Part shown: positions 24,200 to 41,496 of the stretch, one piece after another | How the letters are laid out: every line of letters begins with the position of its first letter | Numbering within the stretch: the stretch's first letter is position 1 | NCBI GenBank assembly: GCA_963682055.1 | Contig: OY821747.1 | Coordinates: 14,496,258-14,560,257, forward strand | Origin: Primula veris | Taxonomy: Eukaryota; Streptophyta; Magnoliopsida; Ericales; Primulaceae | Direction of reading: 5' to 3' | DNA: 64,000 bases | The notes under the pieces: generated by a model | Told to the model about the DNA's origin: nothing | Databases searched by the model: none | Seen by the model: the letters and a program-made list of their open reading frames with translations, nothing else | Position numbers and translations under genes: made by a program

Positions 24200-26840
24200 C
24201 CCATATATATATATATAAACTCACATGCAATTATAAAATAATGGTGGTCGATTACTATCGAAAAAATAAAAAATGGTGGTCGGTTGACTCAATTTTCTAT
24301 TTCACTTTCTTCTGTTACTTTTTAATAGAAAATAACATTGGAATTGAACCTGTAGAATCACAAAATTGTGATCTTATGTCGAAATTTGAACGGAGAAGAA
24401 ACAATTTATATATATGTATGTATATGATCATAATAAGTATAAAGAGAGAAAGAGGAAAACTGAAGGATATTATTAATGTAATTAATTAATTAATTTGTTT
24501 ACAATTCTCCTTATATAGGAGACCACTATAGTTTTATTTATTACAATTTAGTCTCCAATACTGTAAAAGTGACACATTTAGTCTTGTATCATCAAACTTT
24601 GCTGATTACTTCTATTCAGTCCTTAATTTCTGTAAAGTGACAATTATCTGCACAAATCGAACAAATATCATCAATAGAACCAAATGGGTGAACATAATAT
24701 CAGTGGAGTATAGAACAAAACTTGGATAGTTATTCATATTGTTAGTTGTTTACGATTATAGGTTCGATAGTCTAATCTTTCGTGTGTAAGTCGTACTGTA
24801 CACACTAGACTATCTATGAAATATAATATTATACATTTATTTGTGCATTAATAATTAAACACAAATAACAAATTGCTAATATAAAATCTCATAAAAATAT
24901 AACAACGTCTATTAAGGAAAATACTAAACTAATAACAACATGTCTTTCAAGCGTATTTCCTAACATAACATTCTCGCCAACACTTACGTGGATTCATTAA
25001 TAGGTCCATCAGTACAGTTGTAGTGTATAATTTTAGTAGGTCTGTCTTGACTATATCGAATGAAGTAGTCAAACTTTATACGCTAGTACATTTTTAGTGT
25101 ATTGAACATGACCGCAACAAGGCAATTATTTTTGTACTAACTAGATAAAATATTAATGCCTTGTGGTCATATAATTTGTTTACACTCTTAATCCCGATTT
25201 TATTAATTGAAATGATTATCGTTTTGATTCATAAAAGAGTGTGATTTTTTACGAGTTATAAACTCAGTGAGTTGGACGGTGACGTTTCGAGTATAGTGCT
25301 TATTAGTAAATGAAGTAATCCACGTCCCGGTATTGTGATTGATGATACCCCCTTAAAAACTTATAAGTATTTTTGTATCAAACCCTACAGGTGGATTTAT
25401 TAATCCGATATATTAATTAAGCTAAGTGATATTTATTAAGTAATACAATATGATTACTAAATATAAAATCGTCAGTCATTTAATTTAGTAAGTGGTTATC
25501 TGTTTAATTTTAACGTGGGGATTTTTAAACATAATGATATGGAACGGATTATCTTCTAGAATATTCGAAATATATAAGAGAGATTTCAGTTAAAGTTTTT
25601 TAATGGAATGAACTCTAATTTAATCAGATAACAAAAATCTCACGTTCATGAGTTCAATTTCTATTTTGATTAGGATAATCTCTAATTTATTCAGGCTATC
25701 AAGTCCTTATCGTAGCCTTATAAAAACATGATTTGTATCATTATGAAAACACAGAATTCATTCTATACGTTTTTAGTGAGAGAGAGATCACCCTCTTTCA
25801 AGAACCAAGTTGTTTTTCAAGTAATACGTTAGAATAACCGATATTATTTCAGAAAGACAAGACTATCATCATTGTAAATTTCTAAACATATATGGTAAAA
25901 AAGTAATAGTTTTAATAGTATCGTACACATTTTTAATAAGTTTTCTGCACATATTTCCGTTGTTTTAAAATTTTCATTCAGAGCAAGCGCACCAGTTTTC
26001 TTACACTTTTCCTTGTATTTAAAGTAATTAACATCGCTTTTATACTTTTAGGGTAACAATTTAACTTTATACATTTTTCAGCTTGTCTATCAAATTTATT
26101 ATCACATCTCAAACGGACTGCATTTAAGGTCGCAAATGAACTAGTCATAAATTAGGATAAACTGTAGTTCCGATAAATTGCTTTGACTAATTTTAGTTTA
26201 TAAACAATTCTCGTCCATCTCATCAAAATTTATACTTAAAGTTACCGATCCTACTAAATTCCATCCTATATTATAAGCTTAAAAATGAGAAGACCACCCA
26301 AACCAAGAAAAAACAAATGGTTTTTATTTATCTAATCCCTCCATAAATTACTATATTGTTTGACCTTTCTTTCTTTCTTAGTTATCGAATAAAACATCCA
26401 TAACATGCCTTCAAAACCATGACAGGATATGAATATTCCATATTTCAAGTTCAAGTATTATGAGCCAATGCTCAGAATCTTTTATTTATGTGATTGTTCA
26501 TTAAGTTGCACGACTAATAAGCTAGTCTATTTAGAACGTAGGTGATATGCTTGCTTCGTAAAGAAAACATGACCAATTTTTATTTAGATATGTGATTTTT
26601 TAAAACGTGTGTGCATGGTTTTAAGTTTTACCTTAAAATGTCAATCCAAATTCGGCCAGCTAGCCAAATTTTGACATGGAACGTATAAAAGCTGCTTTTA
26701 AACAGCTAAAAAAATTCCTCATTTCTTCAAATGCAGGCAAATAATTATCCCAACATACTATATTTAATTTATTAATTTGAAGATCAAATAACCACCAAAC
26801 TATGAGAATGGTTTTCTATACTCTAATCACACTCGTATAA
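24200..26840. other. Long AT-rich stretch downstream of the peroxidase gene
   Basis: No gene was recognised in 2.6 kb. The section 24470-25900 has moderately complex, non-repetitive sequence (for example around 24990-25370) that could be a solo LTR or decayed element, but no paired end was found. The peroxidase 3'UTR should lie directly below 26847. Confidence 0.4.
25983..26105. repeat. Fragment of a dispersed element also present at 28380
   Basis: About 120 bases match 28380-28505 closely: gagcaagcgcacc versus gagcatgcgcacc, then a shared run through tttagggtaacaatttaac and ttttcagctt. Only the left part of the second copy is represented here. Confidence 0.8.
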
Positions 26841-26846
26841 ACTTTC

Positions 26847-32023
<5,177 letters not shown>

Positions 32024-32120
32024 TTTTGTATGTGTGTAGTGATATTTTTGAAGTCCCCAAATGTGATATGGCCTTTTGAACTGTTTTTGTAGTGTACTTG
32101 TGGTGGGTGGATGTGATAAT
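32024..32120 (-). promoter_or_regulatory. Peroxidase leader and proximal promoter
   Basis: The 90 bases upstream of the intact peroxidase ATG resemble the same region of the pseudogene (6898-7005): shared are atatcactacacac just before the start and a cattatcacatccac-like stretch further up. The duplication therefore included regulatory sequence. No clear TATA box is visible in this copy. Confidence 0.5.
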
Positions 32121-32642
32121 GTAAGGGAAGTAGTACTATACTACTATTAAAGAGAAAAGTGATTTGTTTAGCTATCGTGTCATTTAATTAGAGGAGTTTT
32201 GTTCTTGTATAAGGAAGCAGTGGTGGCCTATTGGCTTAACATAATAGGCAGGCCAATTGTTTTTTAACGAGAAAAGAACAACAAACAAAAACTTGTACTA
32301 CTCTATTGTTGCACGTATACGGATATTACTTTACAATTGTGTTTAAATATCTTGGACACAATACATTTTGGCCTTATGGGTATGAAAAATATTATACATT
32401 AATTTATACATCTATACTTTTAGTTGTATACACTACATCAAAATCAAAATTTATAAAAAGAAATAAAAAATTCTTACATTATTCTAGTCATTACACGATA
32501 CGTTAGGATCCATACAATAATATAGTATATAAAAAGAAGACATTAATATTGTACGAGAATGAGTATGCACTACGTGTGTAATGGATAGTACCAATATTTT
32601 TGATTGAAATTGAATATAAGAGTGTCGTTCTTCTATACTTAG
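32121..32642. other. Intergenic, nothing recognised
   Basis: AT-rich sequence between the peroxidase promoter and the LTR element. It has no repeat structure and no convincing coding frame. Confidence 0.5.
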
Positions 32643-32647
32643 TTTCA

Positions 32648-32932
32648 TGATTAAATCCGAAGATTTCGTAAAAATACAGGGAAGAAACAAATATCAATTT
32701 CACGCCAAAAGTTACAATCAATTCAAAGAGAAGATAAAATAGATATAAATAAGTCATTACTAACATAATAACCGATAGTAGAGTTTTTGTGGGTATTAAT
32801 AATACCCACAACTAATAAAATAATGAATTGGTCATCAAGTTAGAATAAAATAACAATTAAGACACTTTCAAAAGTAAAGTGACAAATAATAAAAAAGTTC
32901 GAATAGGACCAAATACGTACGCGTGCTCATCA
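32648..32932 (-). repeat. 3' LTR of the unclassified element
   Basis: 285 bases. It shares long runs with 35906-36212, for example ttttgtgggtattaataa, tacccacaactaataaaa, gtgacaaataat and gtgctcatca. It has a deletion of about 20 bases relative to the other LTR. Confidence 0.88.
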
Positions 32933-33551
32933 TTCCTTCCCCCTTAAAGAACAAACTTGTCCTCAAGTTTGTAGTCATGAGCTCAAATGAACAAAACATC
33001 TCATTTCCCGCTTTCCACGATATGGCTGCAAACCAACCAGACTCCTCCAGGCTTGAAGACATCTTCGACCCCGATTAAAAGGAAACTGACACAGAGTCTC
33101 CCACCGCGTTAATCGCCGTATTCGAATTTTCGGCATTCTGCCAAACCAACAATCTCACAATAAGATCACAAAATCACGTTTCCACATAAAGCGAAGAATT
33201 TGAGTGGCCAAACATATTTTAGAAATTCACCATAAGTAGTATAAAAGCCCGTACCAAAATAAACTCGTATACCCGACTTTTCATTCGATCCATTAAAATG
33301 GTCATCCCAAAACGGATCAATATATCTACTAGATGGATTACCGATAACATAAGATACCCATATAATATCATCAACACACAATAATATAAAAGTATAAGCC
33401 TAATCATTAAATCGTATGGATGAAAAAAATGAGTCATTTTGGGAAAACCATACTCATTAACGGTGCATAAAAAAATAGTGAATCCAGTATCAAAACCTCC
33501 CTAACAGTATTAGATGTTTTCTCATAAAATTTCATATAATTCGGACCACTT

Positions 33552-34571
33552 TTAAGCAGCGCCAAGAACCTTTTTTCTGTATGCCATAAAATCTGCCCAG
33601 ATCATGTTTGGACAGCCCAATTCACCAAATTTGAAAAATTCATATATAATTCCCTGGTTATCCAAATCGTGCGAATTCAGCGTGCAAGTGTCCGTACATG
33701 AGTACCCTACCTTCCCACCAAATTTGGACTGAATCACATACAAATTACTAACCCAAACAATTATCTTTCTAAACAACGTTGTATCTGTCATAATATAAAA
33801 AACTGCTCGCTGCCCAAAGTTCAACAATTTATAGCTCGGTCGATATTTATCCAAATGCAGAGATTTTGGTGTCAAAACAATGGTACACGAATTTTCTACC
33901 GACGTACAAAATTTAAACCAAATCGGACGTCTTTTGCTATAGATAACAATTATTTTTCCAAACTGTGGCGTAACAGTTTTCGCATGAAAAAAACTGAACC
34001 GAATTGTTGAATTTATAAACTCATATTTCAACAACCGTATATCCAAACAATGCAGTTCTCATTTCACAATCTCAATAAGTGTCTTAACAACATTTATAAC
34101 AAGTTTTGTAATTTTCTGACACTTTCTACTAGATGATAAATTTGGATATCTCATGCTAGTACAATCAAACGAGTCTAGGCCATAAACTAATTCCGTACCA
34201 ATTAATCCACGATTCATCCAATTCTCGAATAATAAATTCACCAATCTTATTAAATGACCATTGCAAACTAGATACACATGTCGAAGGGAGCGGAAAACAA
34301 TAAACTCACACATGTTAAACCTATTATGCAACTCGGAAATTTTATTAAACATCTTTAATGTACCCATAATATTACAACCGAAACCAAACTCATCATTATT
34401 TTTTTCTCTTCTTAAGTTTTCGCCAAACCAAGTAATTATTGGGTTAATATTGCAATTATAATCAACACCTATTATGTCATCGTAAAGGTAAACACTAAAT
34501 AGGTCAATATAATTGCTTAAAGGTTTTTCCACGAATAATGGATATGTTCCAAAATAATTTTTAAAGAGCAA
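33552..34571 (-). pseudogene. Unrecognised coding-like frames inside the LTR element
   Basis: Two adjacent minus-strand frames, 34059-34571 (170 residues) and 33552-34046 (164 residues), each open for about 500 bases in otherwise stop-rich DNA. They contain aromatic, Cys-containing segments such as LCNGH-like and FHAKTVTPQFGKIIV stretches. I recognise no domain. Further weak frames continue to about 33170. They could be remnants of a captured host gene or of an element-specific protein. Confidence 0.35.
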
Positions 34572-34847
34572 TCGAAAAATTTACCCTCAACCAATTTGGT
34601 GTCCGGAACTAATGGGCTCGTGGCAATAATAAGCGGACTGACCTCAAGGGTCACGGCTGACCCGTACAAAGCCGCAGTTTTGGCCGTGTGGCTTCGGCGA
34701 TGGTAGACCCCATGTCGCTAGCGTACATCCACTTACTTCTACCACACCTTTAACATTTTCTATAGCAATTGGGTCTTCTTATTCATATCCGTTTTCCAAT
34801 TCTAACCCATAATCTCCATACCATCGAATACTCATTAGACAACAAAA

Positions 34848-35054
34848 TCATAAATATTTTTTTCCATCTAATGAGTTTTTAGCATAAATAGCATCTTTTA
34901 GTGATCGAAACTCTATCAAAGCTTGAAAAGCCATTTTTGGAGACATCATGATATCAACACACCCATAAGTATCGAAAACTTGATGAAACACATCAATTGT
35001 AATCGGATATGTAACATGAGATATATCAACGACAATAAAAACAGCTTCACTCAT
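34848..35054 (-). pseudogene. RRM-like fragment (polypyrimidine-tract-binding-protein style)
   Basis: 68 residues resembling one RNA-recognition motif: a VFIVVDISHVTYPITID first strand and helix, DVFHQVFDTYG, then AFQALIEFRSLKDAIYAKNSLDG. Phrases like YPITIDVFHQVF and FQALIEF recall RRMs of plant PTB-like proteins. It begins with ATG 24 bases after an internal repeat of the element's leader and ends at a stop after one RRM. It is either a captured gene fragment or an element-specific RNA-binding ORF. Confidence 0.55.
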
Positions 35055-35127
35055 AATTGTTTTATTTATTTTGAATAGAAAAAAGTTGAGAAAAAGACGA
35101 ACTATGGTTCCCGCAAAGTGTAGAAAG

Positions 35128-35144
35128 GACCTGCTTTGATACCA
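35128..35144 (-). other. Second primer-site-like sequence inside the element
   Basis: On the minus strand: TGGTATCAAAGCAGGTC. It lies in a block (35078-35146) that repeats the leader next to the true 5' LTR (35837-35906), sharing agttgagaaaaaga and ggttccc as well. Confidence 0.75.
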
Positions 35145-35204
35145 ATTTTATCGTTCTATTCTTTTGGTCTATATGAAAAAGTTTATTATAAATATTTTTA
35201 TCTT

Positions 35205-35819
35205 TTACTCATTCGCTATATAATTCAATCGCAAACATGTAAACAAAACTGCTACGCGCCTTATCACCGGATATAATAGGTAAATATTTATCAACGTAAT
35301 TTTATTTGAGTATTCAATAAAATTACCCTCATCCGACTCGGTTTCGAGAACCAAATCGTCGTCGTTTTCATCTTCATCATCACTTAGGCTATTCACGTAC
35401 TCGGTAACAAGCTCTTTCACTTCGTTGCTTCTATGCATTAAATACACACCAAAATGGCTACCCAATTGTTTTAAAATATCTAGTAAAGTATTTTTATTCC
35501 AATCGATATCGTCCAATATAACGTCAAGGGCAACCTGAATATTTTCTTTTGTGGGTTCCATAACGGGTTCGATAAGATTAATTTCGTCATATTCAAATAT
35601 CTCCAACCCGAGATGCAAATGTTCAATTGTCGGAAACTCCAAAACCCCATACTCATCCAACCGAAGAACCCACCAGCGGTCGGATCCCGTGTTTTTACCA
35701 CGATACCGCTCATTAGACACAACAACTCGAATTGATATTTAATTTCACTAACACCTTCTTCTAGTGTCCTAACACCCGCGTTCATTATATCTATGTCTAA
35801 CAATAATTGTTTTCGATTC
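35205..35819 (-). pseudogene. Acidic hypothetical ORF of the LTR element
   Basis: An ATG at 35819 opens a frame (MNRKQLLLDIDIMNAG) which shifts near 35710 into a longer frame ending at 35205. The latter has WWVLRLDEYGVLEFP, a helical middle and an acidic tract (LSDDEDENDDD), then a poor tail. No family is recognised. Its position directly after the primer site is where gag would lie, but no zinc knuckle is seen. Confidence 0.4.
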
Positions 35820-35886
35820 ATGTGATAATAGTAATATAAAAAAGTTGAGAAAAAGATGAAGTAGGGTTCCCACGAGATGTAGGAAT

Positions 35887-35904
35887 GACCTGCTCTAGAT
35901 ACCA
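35887..35904 (-). other. Primer binding site of the unclassified LTR element
   Basis: On the minus strand: TGGTATCTAGAGCAGGTC, a tRNA-Met complement with one inserted base, adjoining the LTR end at 35906. Confidence 0.8.
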
Positions 35905-35905
35905 A

Positions 35906-36212
35906 TGATGAAAACCGGATGTTTCGTAGAAATATAGAGGAGAAAGAAAGATCAATCTCATGCCAAAACAGACAATTAATCAAAAGATAAGAGAAATGAG
36001 AGATAAATAAGCCCACGATATTTTTCTATAAACTCACAAGTCAATAACATAATAATCAATACTAGGGTTTTTGTGGGTATTAATAATACCCACAACTAAT
36101 AAAATAACGAATTGGTTCTCAAAATAGAATAAAATAACAATTAACCCATTTTCAAAAGTGAAGTGACAAATAATAAATAAGTTCGAATAGATCTAAATAC
36201 GTGTGCTCATCA
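35906..36212 (-). repeat. 5' LTR of the unclassified element
   Basis: 307 bases, TG...CA ends with an extended inverted form (TGATGA...TCATCA), matching the 3' LTR along its whole length with scattered changes and one length difference. Confidence 0.88.
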
Positions 36213-36217
36213 TTCCA

Positions 36218-36801
36218 GCCGACTCAAGTCTCACACCAGATAACTTTGCAATAAACAAAAAAAATTACAAAATAAAAAAGATGTGCTACAAGCTCAAGAT
36301 TATAATGGGAACCTTACATATTAACGAAATGGGAGTTGAAAAAATTGCATTGTTCTTAGTATTTGGAACTGAAAACCAACACTATCCGCAACAAATTGCC
36401 CAGAGAAAATGTCAAATAGCATAATTAACCAGTCATTACACACAATCAAATCAGTGTCGACTCTACACACATACAATACATATACTAATGTGTTTGGCCT
36501 CTTAATATATTGGGGCCTCAAAAAAATTATTATTATCATTACTATAATACCACTATTAGCATGTAAAATATTTTCATTTATGTGGTTCATATTTTTTCTC
36601 CAATATCTCCCACTACTAATCTATCCCACTACTAATCTACTATCGTGTCAAATTTTTGATGCAATATATTTGACTTGTTAAAAGTTAGCTATCTTTTTAT
36701 TCACAATTTATAAGTTAAGTGTACCCCTAGAATAATAAATCCAGCTATGTGTATTAGATGGAATTGCTACTTGCTTTATAAATATTAATTTGTTGAAATA
36801 A
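36218..36801. other. Intergenic, nothing recognised
   Basis: AT-rich sequence. It contains short reading frames without family features. Confidence 0.4.
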
Positions 36802-37011
36802 TTACTCCGATAAATGCTTTTTTTTTTAATTAAAAGTGGAAACCCACTATTTCATTTTTCATTGATAAGAAGTTCAAATGGCCTACGGCCTTATTACAAG
36901 GAAAACAAAACGTAGACAGAGAAACTTAAAAGCTTAGTGGCCAAAATAAAACAATAAAAACCAAGTCCTTTGTAGACAGAGAAACTTAAAAACTTACTCC
37001 GAGAAATGCTT
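36802..37011 (-). mobile_element. 3' tail of a LINE with target duplication
   Basis: The inserted body is 36820-36993. On the minus strand it carries a ttgtaataaggccgtaggcc stretch and an aatgaaaaatgaaat tail followed by poly(A), the usual 3' end of plant L1-type LINEs. It is flanked by an 18-base duplication (36802-36819 and 36994-37011: ttactccg..aaatgctt) with one mismatch. Strongly 5'-truncated. Within it, gtagacagagaaacttaaaa occurs twice. Confidence 0.82.
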
Positions 37012-38735
37012 ATTTGGTCACGGATAATCAAGATCCACTTCCCTTTTAATTATTAACTGCTATTATAAAATAATTCAAGGTTTATTAAAAAAAATTGTTT
37101 TTATTTTTCTTACAAGATGAGACCATAATTTTGTATATTTGCATTCTCCATTGGAATCCAAGATACTATGAGATATATTTTAATTAAAGTTAAAAGTAAA
37201 TAATTTAACTTCCAATGTCATATCAAAAACAATTATATAAACCCGGTGCAATATTATAATTTATGATGTGTCAACCAATCAATATTTTTTTGTTTTATTA
37301 TTAATTAAATTAAGGATAGTTATTTTGGGTTCATTAATATATGTTGGGTTTTTAGTGGCCGTTTGCACCGGGTTTAGGGTACTGTTAATTAATCCGTATC
37401 GTTAGAGGTGGTTTTTTTTTTTTTTTTTTTTCAGAATTCATATAATTATGGTAAGTTTCAAAATTAATGGAGTAAATTTTTTGTTTTCCTAGTTATTCAC
37501 TATTTATTTTTTCTAAAGTTAAATTTTCTTGTAAACTTGGTTTTTTGCAATGCACGTATATAAATCTGATCTATTAAATTTAGTATAAAATGAAGGAAAC
37601 ATATGAGCACCAATTGGGGTAAAATATTCAATATAAAATTTGAAGATGGAATTACAAAATGACTATATTCATATTTCAAGAACCGAATTTGAAAGAGATG
37701 TCATGGGTTGAAAATAAACCAATTGAGTTAGTGGGCCTATGCGTAATTCGTTATGGTTTTTAATTGTGTATTATTAGAGTTTAACTTCATTCGTGCAATT
37801 TCACCATGTGTCATGTAACCCATGGTTTGGCACTCCACATGGATTTGGTGACATGGTAGACCGGATTTCCCCAAAAGTTACTCTAGAATCATGAAACAAT
37901 CAATACATTACGGCTCCAATAATTTATAATCTAAATTCAAATGTGAAATAAATTCAAATCTAAATTCAATTACTAACAACTTACCATGACTCTGAAAACA
38001 ACTTAATAAATAAATCTCACTCATCCACATGTACAACACATCTCACATTGTCCTTCAAGAATAAAGTCCCAAGTGCCTTTATATCATCAGTCTTATGTTT
38101 CTCATGATCGAAATATTGAACATGTCATCCACATTCGGCAAAATAAGACATAATTTACCGCCTCCGTATAGCATAACTGTTTACATTATTCATACTCTCG
38201 TGATATACATTCTTCTGTGTCTATCGGCAAGAGTAGTTAGTACGTTCATCTGAAACTTAACTTTTTTTTTTAGTTGTTTTGTTTAAAAATGTGATAAATC
38301 CATCAGCATCCGCTTTCCCTATATTCAAATTCTGATTACCAGTATTGCTACTTCGGTCGATACTCGGACTGATTAGATGATATTTTTCATTTTTGATTTT
38401 ATAAATATCAACACTTGATGTGTATCCATCAAATATATTCATTTTGTGCATCCAAGATAAAATGTCTAGCACGACACGGGATCCACTAATCCACCAATTG
38501 TCTGTCTTATTAGATTCATTCTGCTCCTCGAAAGAGAAGTCAAAAACTCTCATATTCACATAAATAATCGTCACTCTCTAAAGTGATATGTTTAATCTCC
38601 ATTCTCCACTTTGAGATGGCCTATTGAGAATATAGTTACGGATTATTGTACTGTTTTTAAAGCGTTGTACTGATTTACATATGTGTAATAATTGTAGGAC
38701 CAAGTTTGTAATTACGTAAGAAGTTAGTTAAAGAC
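37012..38735. other. Intergenic stretch with one dispersed repeat
   Basis: No gene recognised. It includes the repeat at 37235-37425 and a T-run at 37411-37432. A 105-codon minus frame at 38257-38574 shows no known motif and is probably chance. Confidence 0.45.
37235..37425. repeat. Dispersed repeat shared with 44105-44275
   Basis: Shared in order with the second site: tgtcaaccaat, gttattttgggttcattaat, gtttttagtgg, accgggttta, gta.tgtta. Here the sequence stands alone; at 44 kb the match lies inside an element with long inverted ends. Confidence 0.75.
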
Positions 38736-38744
38736 GTATACAAG

Positions 38745-38895
38745 GAGAAATTATTTGGTCCTCTTGGAGGACTCCTCCAACAAGATTTATAACCACACAT
38801 TCAGTGGGTCCCACAACCTTACATAATAAAATATATTAAATGTGTGGTTATAAATCTTTTTGGAGGAGTACTTCAAGAATAACAAATAATTTCTC
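38745..38895. mobile_element. Mutator-like MITE with perfect 9-base duplication
   Basis: 151 bases with arms of about 60 bases in inverted order: gagaaattatttg, actcctccaa, agatttataaccacacatt. The flanking 9-mers are both GTATACAAG (38736-38744 and 38896-38904). The duplication is intact and the arms highly similar, so the insertion is young. Confidence 0.92.
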
Positions 38896-38999
38896 GTATA
38901 CAAGGCTGTATCTAGCTCCATTTCATTTTCAGAGGAAATAATAAACTTTTGGCTCTCATTTCGCTTTCTCTCGCTTTGTTTCTCTATATTTTACATCTT

Positions 39000-39361
39000 A
39001 CTCTCCCATTTTGGAGAGTTAGCGAAACTCTCTCTCCGTTTTCGCAATTCGAAATAAATTTTTCGAATACGTTTTTTTTTATTAATTTTTTGTTTTATTT
39101 CGAAACTGTTTGTTAAAAAAAATATGTAAAATTTTAACTTTTATACATTTTTGGTGTTTAATTGTTTATTTGACAATTTATAGTTTAGTACGGTCAAAAA
39201 ATACAAAAAAAAATATATAAAAATTAAAATTTTACAGATTTTTTTCTAACAAACAGTTAAGAAATAAAACAATACGTTGATAAAAAAAACGTATTCAAAA
39301 AATCATTCCGATTCCTTAAAAACGGAGGGAGAGTTTCACTAATTTCCCAAATTGGAGAGTC
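39000..39361. mobile_element. Foldback MITE, about 360 bases
   Basis: Inverted arms from 39000 and 39361: actctcc, gaaactctc.ctccgtttt, gaatacgtttttttt, ttgttttattt and aactgtttgtta appear in both arms in reverse orientation, meeting near 39180. No coding capacity. Confidence 0.82.
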
Positions 39362-39507
39362 TGGTGCCCCTCTGCCTCTTCGTCTTATTGTTATGGACAT
39401 ATGTTAGTACTGTCACATGTAGAATTTAACTGGCCACATGTAAAAGCACCGTTTTGGGCATTGTAATAATTAGAAATTGCTTTATATTTTAAATCTCACC
39501 CTGCTAT

Positions 39508-40190
39508 AGGAATGTTCATGATCTGAGTTATAACGGTTTTTGTCAAAATCATAACCCATATCATTTTGAAATGCGTTGGAAAAAATAAACCCAGACCAGA
39601 CAAATATAATATTCAAGCCCAAACTAGACCAGACCAACAGTCTAGTCCGGTTTTGGGCTGACTTACGGGTTGAATGTTTCTTTTCGGTTATGGGTTGGGT
39701 TTTGAATTATCACGGTTTCACATCAAAAACATCATGGTAAATTGTATAAAGAGTAAAAATAAAATTAAATAAAACTCAAACAAATATTATAATTCCAAAT
39801 GAGAAAACAAATAATCTTTATAAAAATTGTATCCACATAATTGAATGGATATGATTATTTCTTAACTAACGTTAAAAATCAATGGCCGAGATAATGTCAA
39901 ATTTATTATACTTAATTTATTATATAATTTGTTAATTAACATATATACTTTAGTGATTTTAGTAGTTTAAAACGATTTTCACGGTTTAGTTTCAACGGGC
40001 CATCACGGTTTGGTTTGGTATAATCCGGTATGGTTTTAGATTACATGGATCTAACGCAACCCATTATTAATGGTTTTGTATTTTTTGAACCCTAGCCCAG
40101 ACTAAATATGTTAAAAACACATACCAAACAAGACCAAAACCCCGAATCGGTCTCGATTAACAGGTTAACGGTTTTTTAAACACCACTCAA
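39508..40190. mobile_element. Probable non-autonomous hAT-like element with ACGGTTT repeats
   Basis: Both ends carry oppositely arranged subterminal words (acggtttttg, gggttttg, cacggttt, aaccgttaac, gaccaaaacccc). The terminal repeats are short and imperfect (tgttca versus tgttta), so limits are approximate. Nothing coding inside. Confidence 0.42.
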
Positions 40191-40248
40191 GTTACTTTAG
40201 ACTTGTGGGAGCACGAACGCTTATGCACAACACAAGATTCTCTTTATA

Positions 40249-40500
40249 CTCCGTCAGTTCCAAAATATAATTGTACTATGAAAAACGCAACTTATGAAGG
40301 AAACACAATCAATTACACTATTTTTACACTATCTTTCCACTCTTTATTCTCATTTTTATTCATGCAAATTCTCCTAAAAAGTAAAAGTATGGGCAAATAT
40401 TTAATATTACATAAAATTATTTTCTATTTTGAAAAAATAGACTGATATTGTGGAACAATACAAAATAATATACTGAACTTATATTTTGAAACAGAGGGAG
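40249..40500. mobile_element. Stowaway MITE
   Basis: 252 bases. Terminal repeats ctccgtcagttccaaaatat and, reversed, ctccctctgtttcaaaatat are flanked by TA (40247-40248 and 40501-40502). These are the classical ends and target of Stowaway (Tc1/mariner) MITEs. Confidence 0.92.
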
Positions 40501-41133
40501 TAATAAGTAAGAAGAGATAAGAGATAAGAGATATATTATGAAAAATAAAGATATTATCAAAAAAGTTTCATCAACCACAATAGAAAATTAGAATTTAGAG
40601 ACAATCAAAAGTTGCCTCTAAATACAAAATAAAAAGGAAATGTCAAACAACTCTTACTTTTCAAACCTTATTTCAGAAAACACACCACCAAACTTTTTAT
40701 TCCATTTAGATTATAATTTCTCTCTTCTCAACTCTCTCTCTCTCCTCATCTACAATCATCATACATCAGTACAACTCTCACTCTCCTTAATTAGAGTTTG
40801 GACATATTCTCCGACTCACCGCTTGTCCATGGGTTGGCAGCGATAATGGTGGTCCATCGGACTTCCGACGATGTCACCGGAGCTCCGGTGAACCGCCGCC
40901 TTCAACCCCACCAAATTTCAAATTAAAAATATAGTTTGGTTCTATATTTCGATCCACCACTTAGCTATGGGTTGGAGATGATGGTGGTGGTACGTTAGAG
41001 CTCTGATGAGGTCGTCGGAGCTCCGACGGCCTGCCGCCACCACCAACTCTCATCCAATTTCAACTTAAAACCATTCAAAAAAATTCAAAAAAGAATACAA
41101 AAATTTATTATTTTAAAAAAACTCAATCTATAA

Positions 41134-41435
41134 AAGTGCATACACAATCCCGAAAAGTGTATACACAATCCCAAAAAGTGCATAAACAATTAAACACAAT
41201 TCATAAAATTGCTTACACAATACAGAAAAATAAGCACACAATCGAAAAAAGTGCACAAACAGTCCAAATAAATGAATACACAGTCCAAATAAGTGAATAA
41301 ACAAACCAAGAAAGTGCATATACAATCGAAAAAAGGGTATGCATATTTTAGAAAAGTGCATACACAGTACTCAAATATTGCATACACAATTCTCAAAATT
41401 GCATACACATAGAATAGTGCATACACAATGAAAAA
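41134..41435. repeat. Minisatellite of about 21 bases, left arm
   Basis: Roughly 14 units on the theme aaaagtgcatacacaatcc-, with variation in the last bases. The right arm (41497-41965) carries the reverse complement of the same unit. Confidence 0.88.
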
Positions 41436-41496
41436 ATAAAAAAAATAAAAAAAATAAAAAAACTTCTAAACTTCAAAAAAACAATTCAAAAATTAT

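Larger units (their letters stand above)
32648..36212 (-). mobile_element. Unclassified LTR retroelement, 3.6 kb, no recognisable pol
   Basis: Direct repeats at both ends (32648-32932, 35906-36212) start TGATGAGCAC and end ATCA on the minus strand. Next to the upstream one is a tRNA-Met site (35887-35904); next to the downstream one is a purine tract (minus strand, about 32933-32950: aagggggaagga). Flanks ttcca (36213-36217) and tttca (32643-32647) match in four of five bases. The interior lacks protease, integrase and reverse transcriptase but has several moderately long minus-strand frames, one of them RRM-like. It is best described as a non-autonomous LTR element of LARD/TRIM kind that may carry host sequence. 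Confidence 0.82.

Noticed and set aside
24470..25990. Possible solo LTR downstream of the peroxidase
   Set aside because: No TG...CA ends with matching flanks and no second copy in the window.
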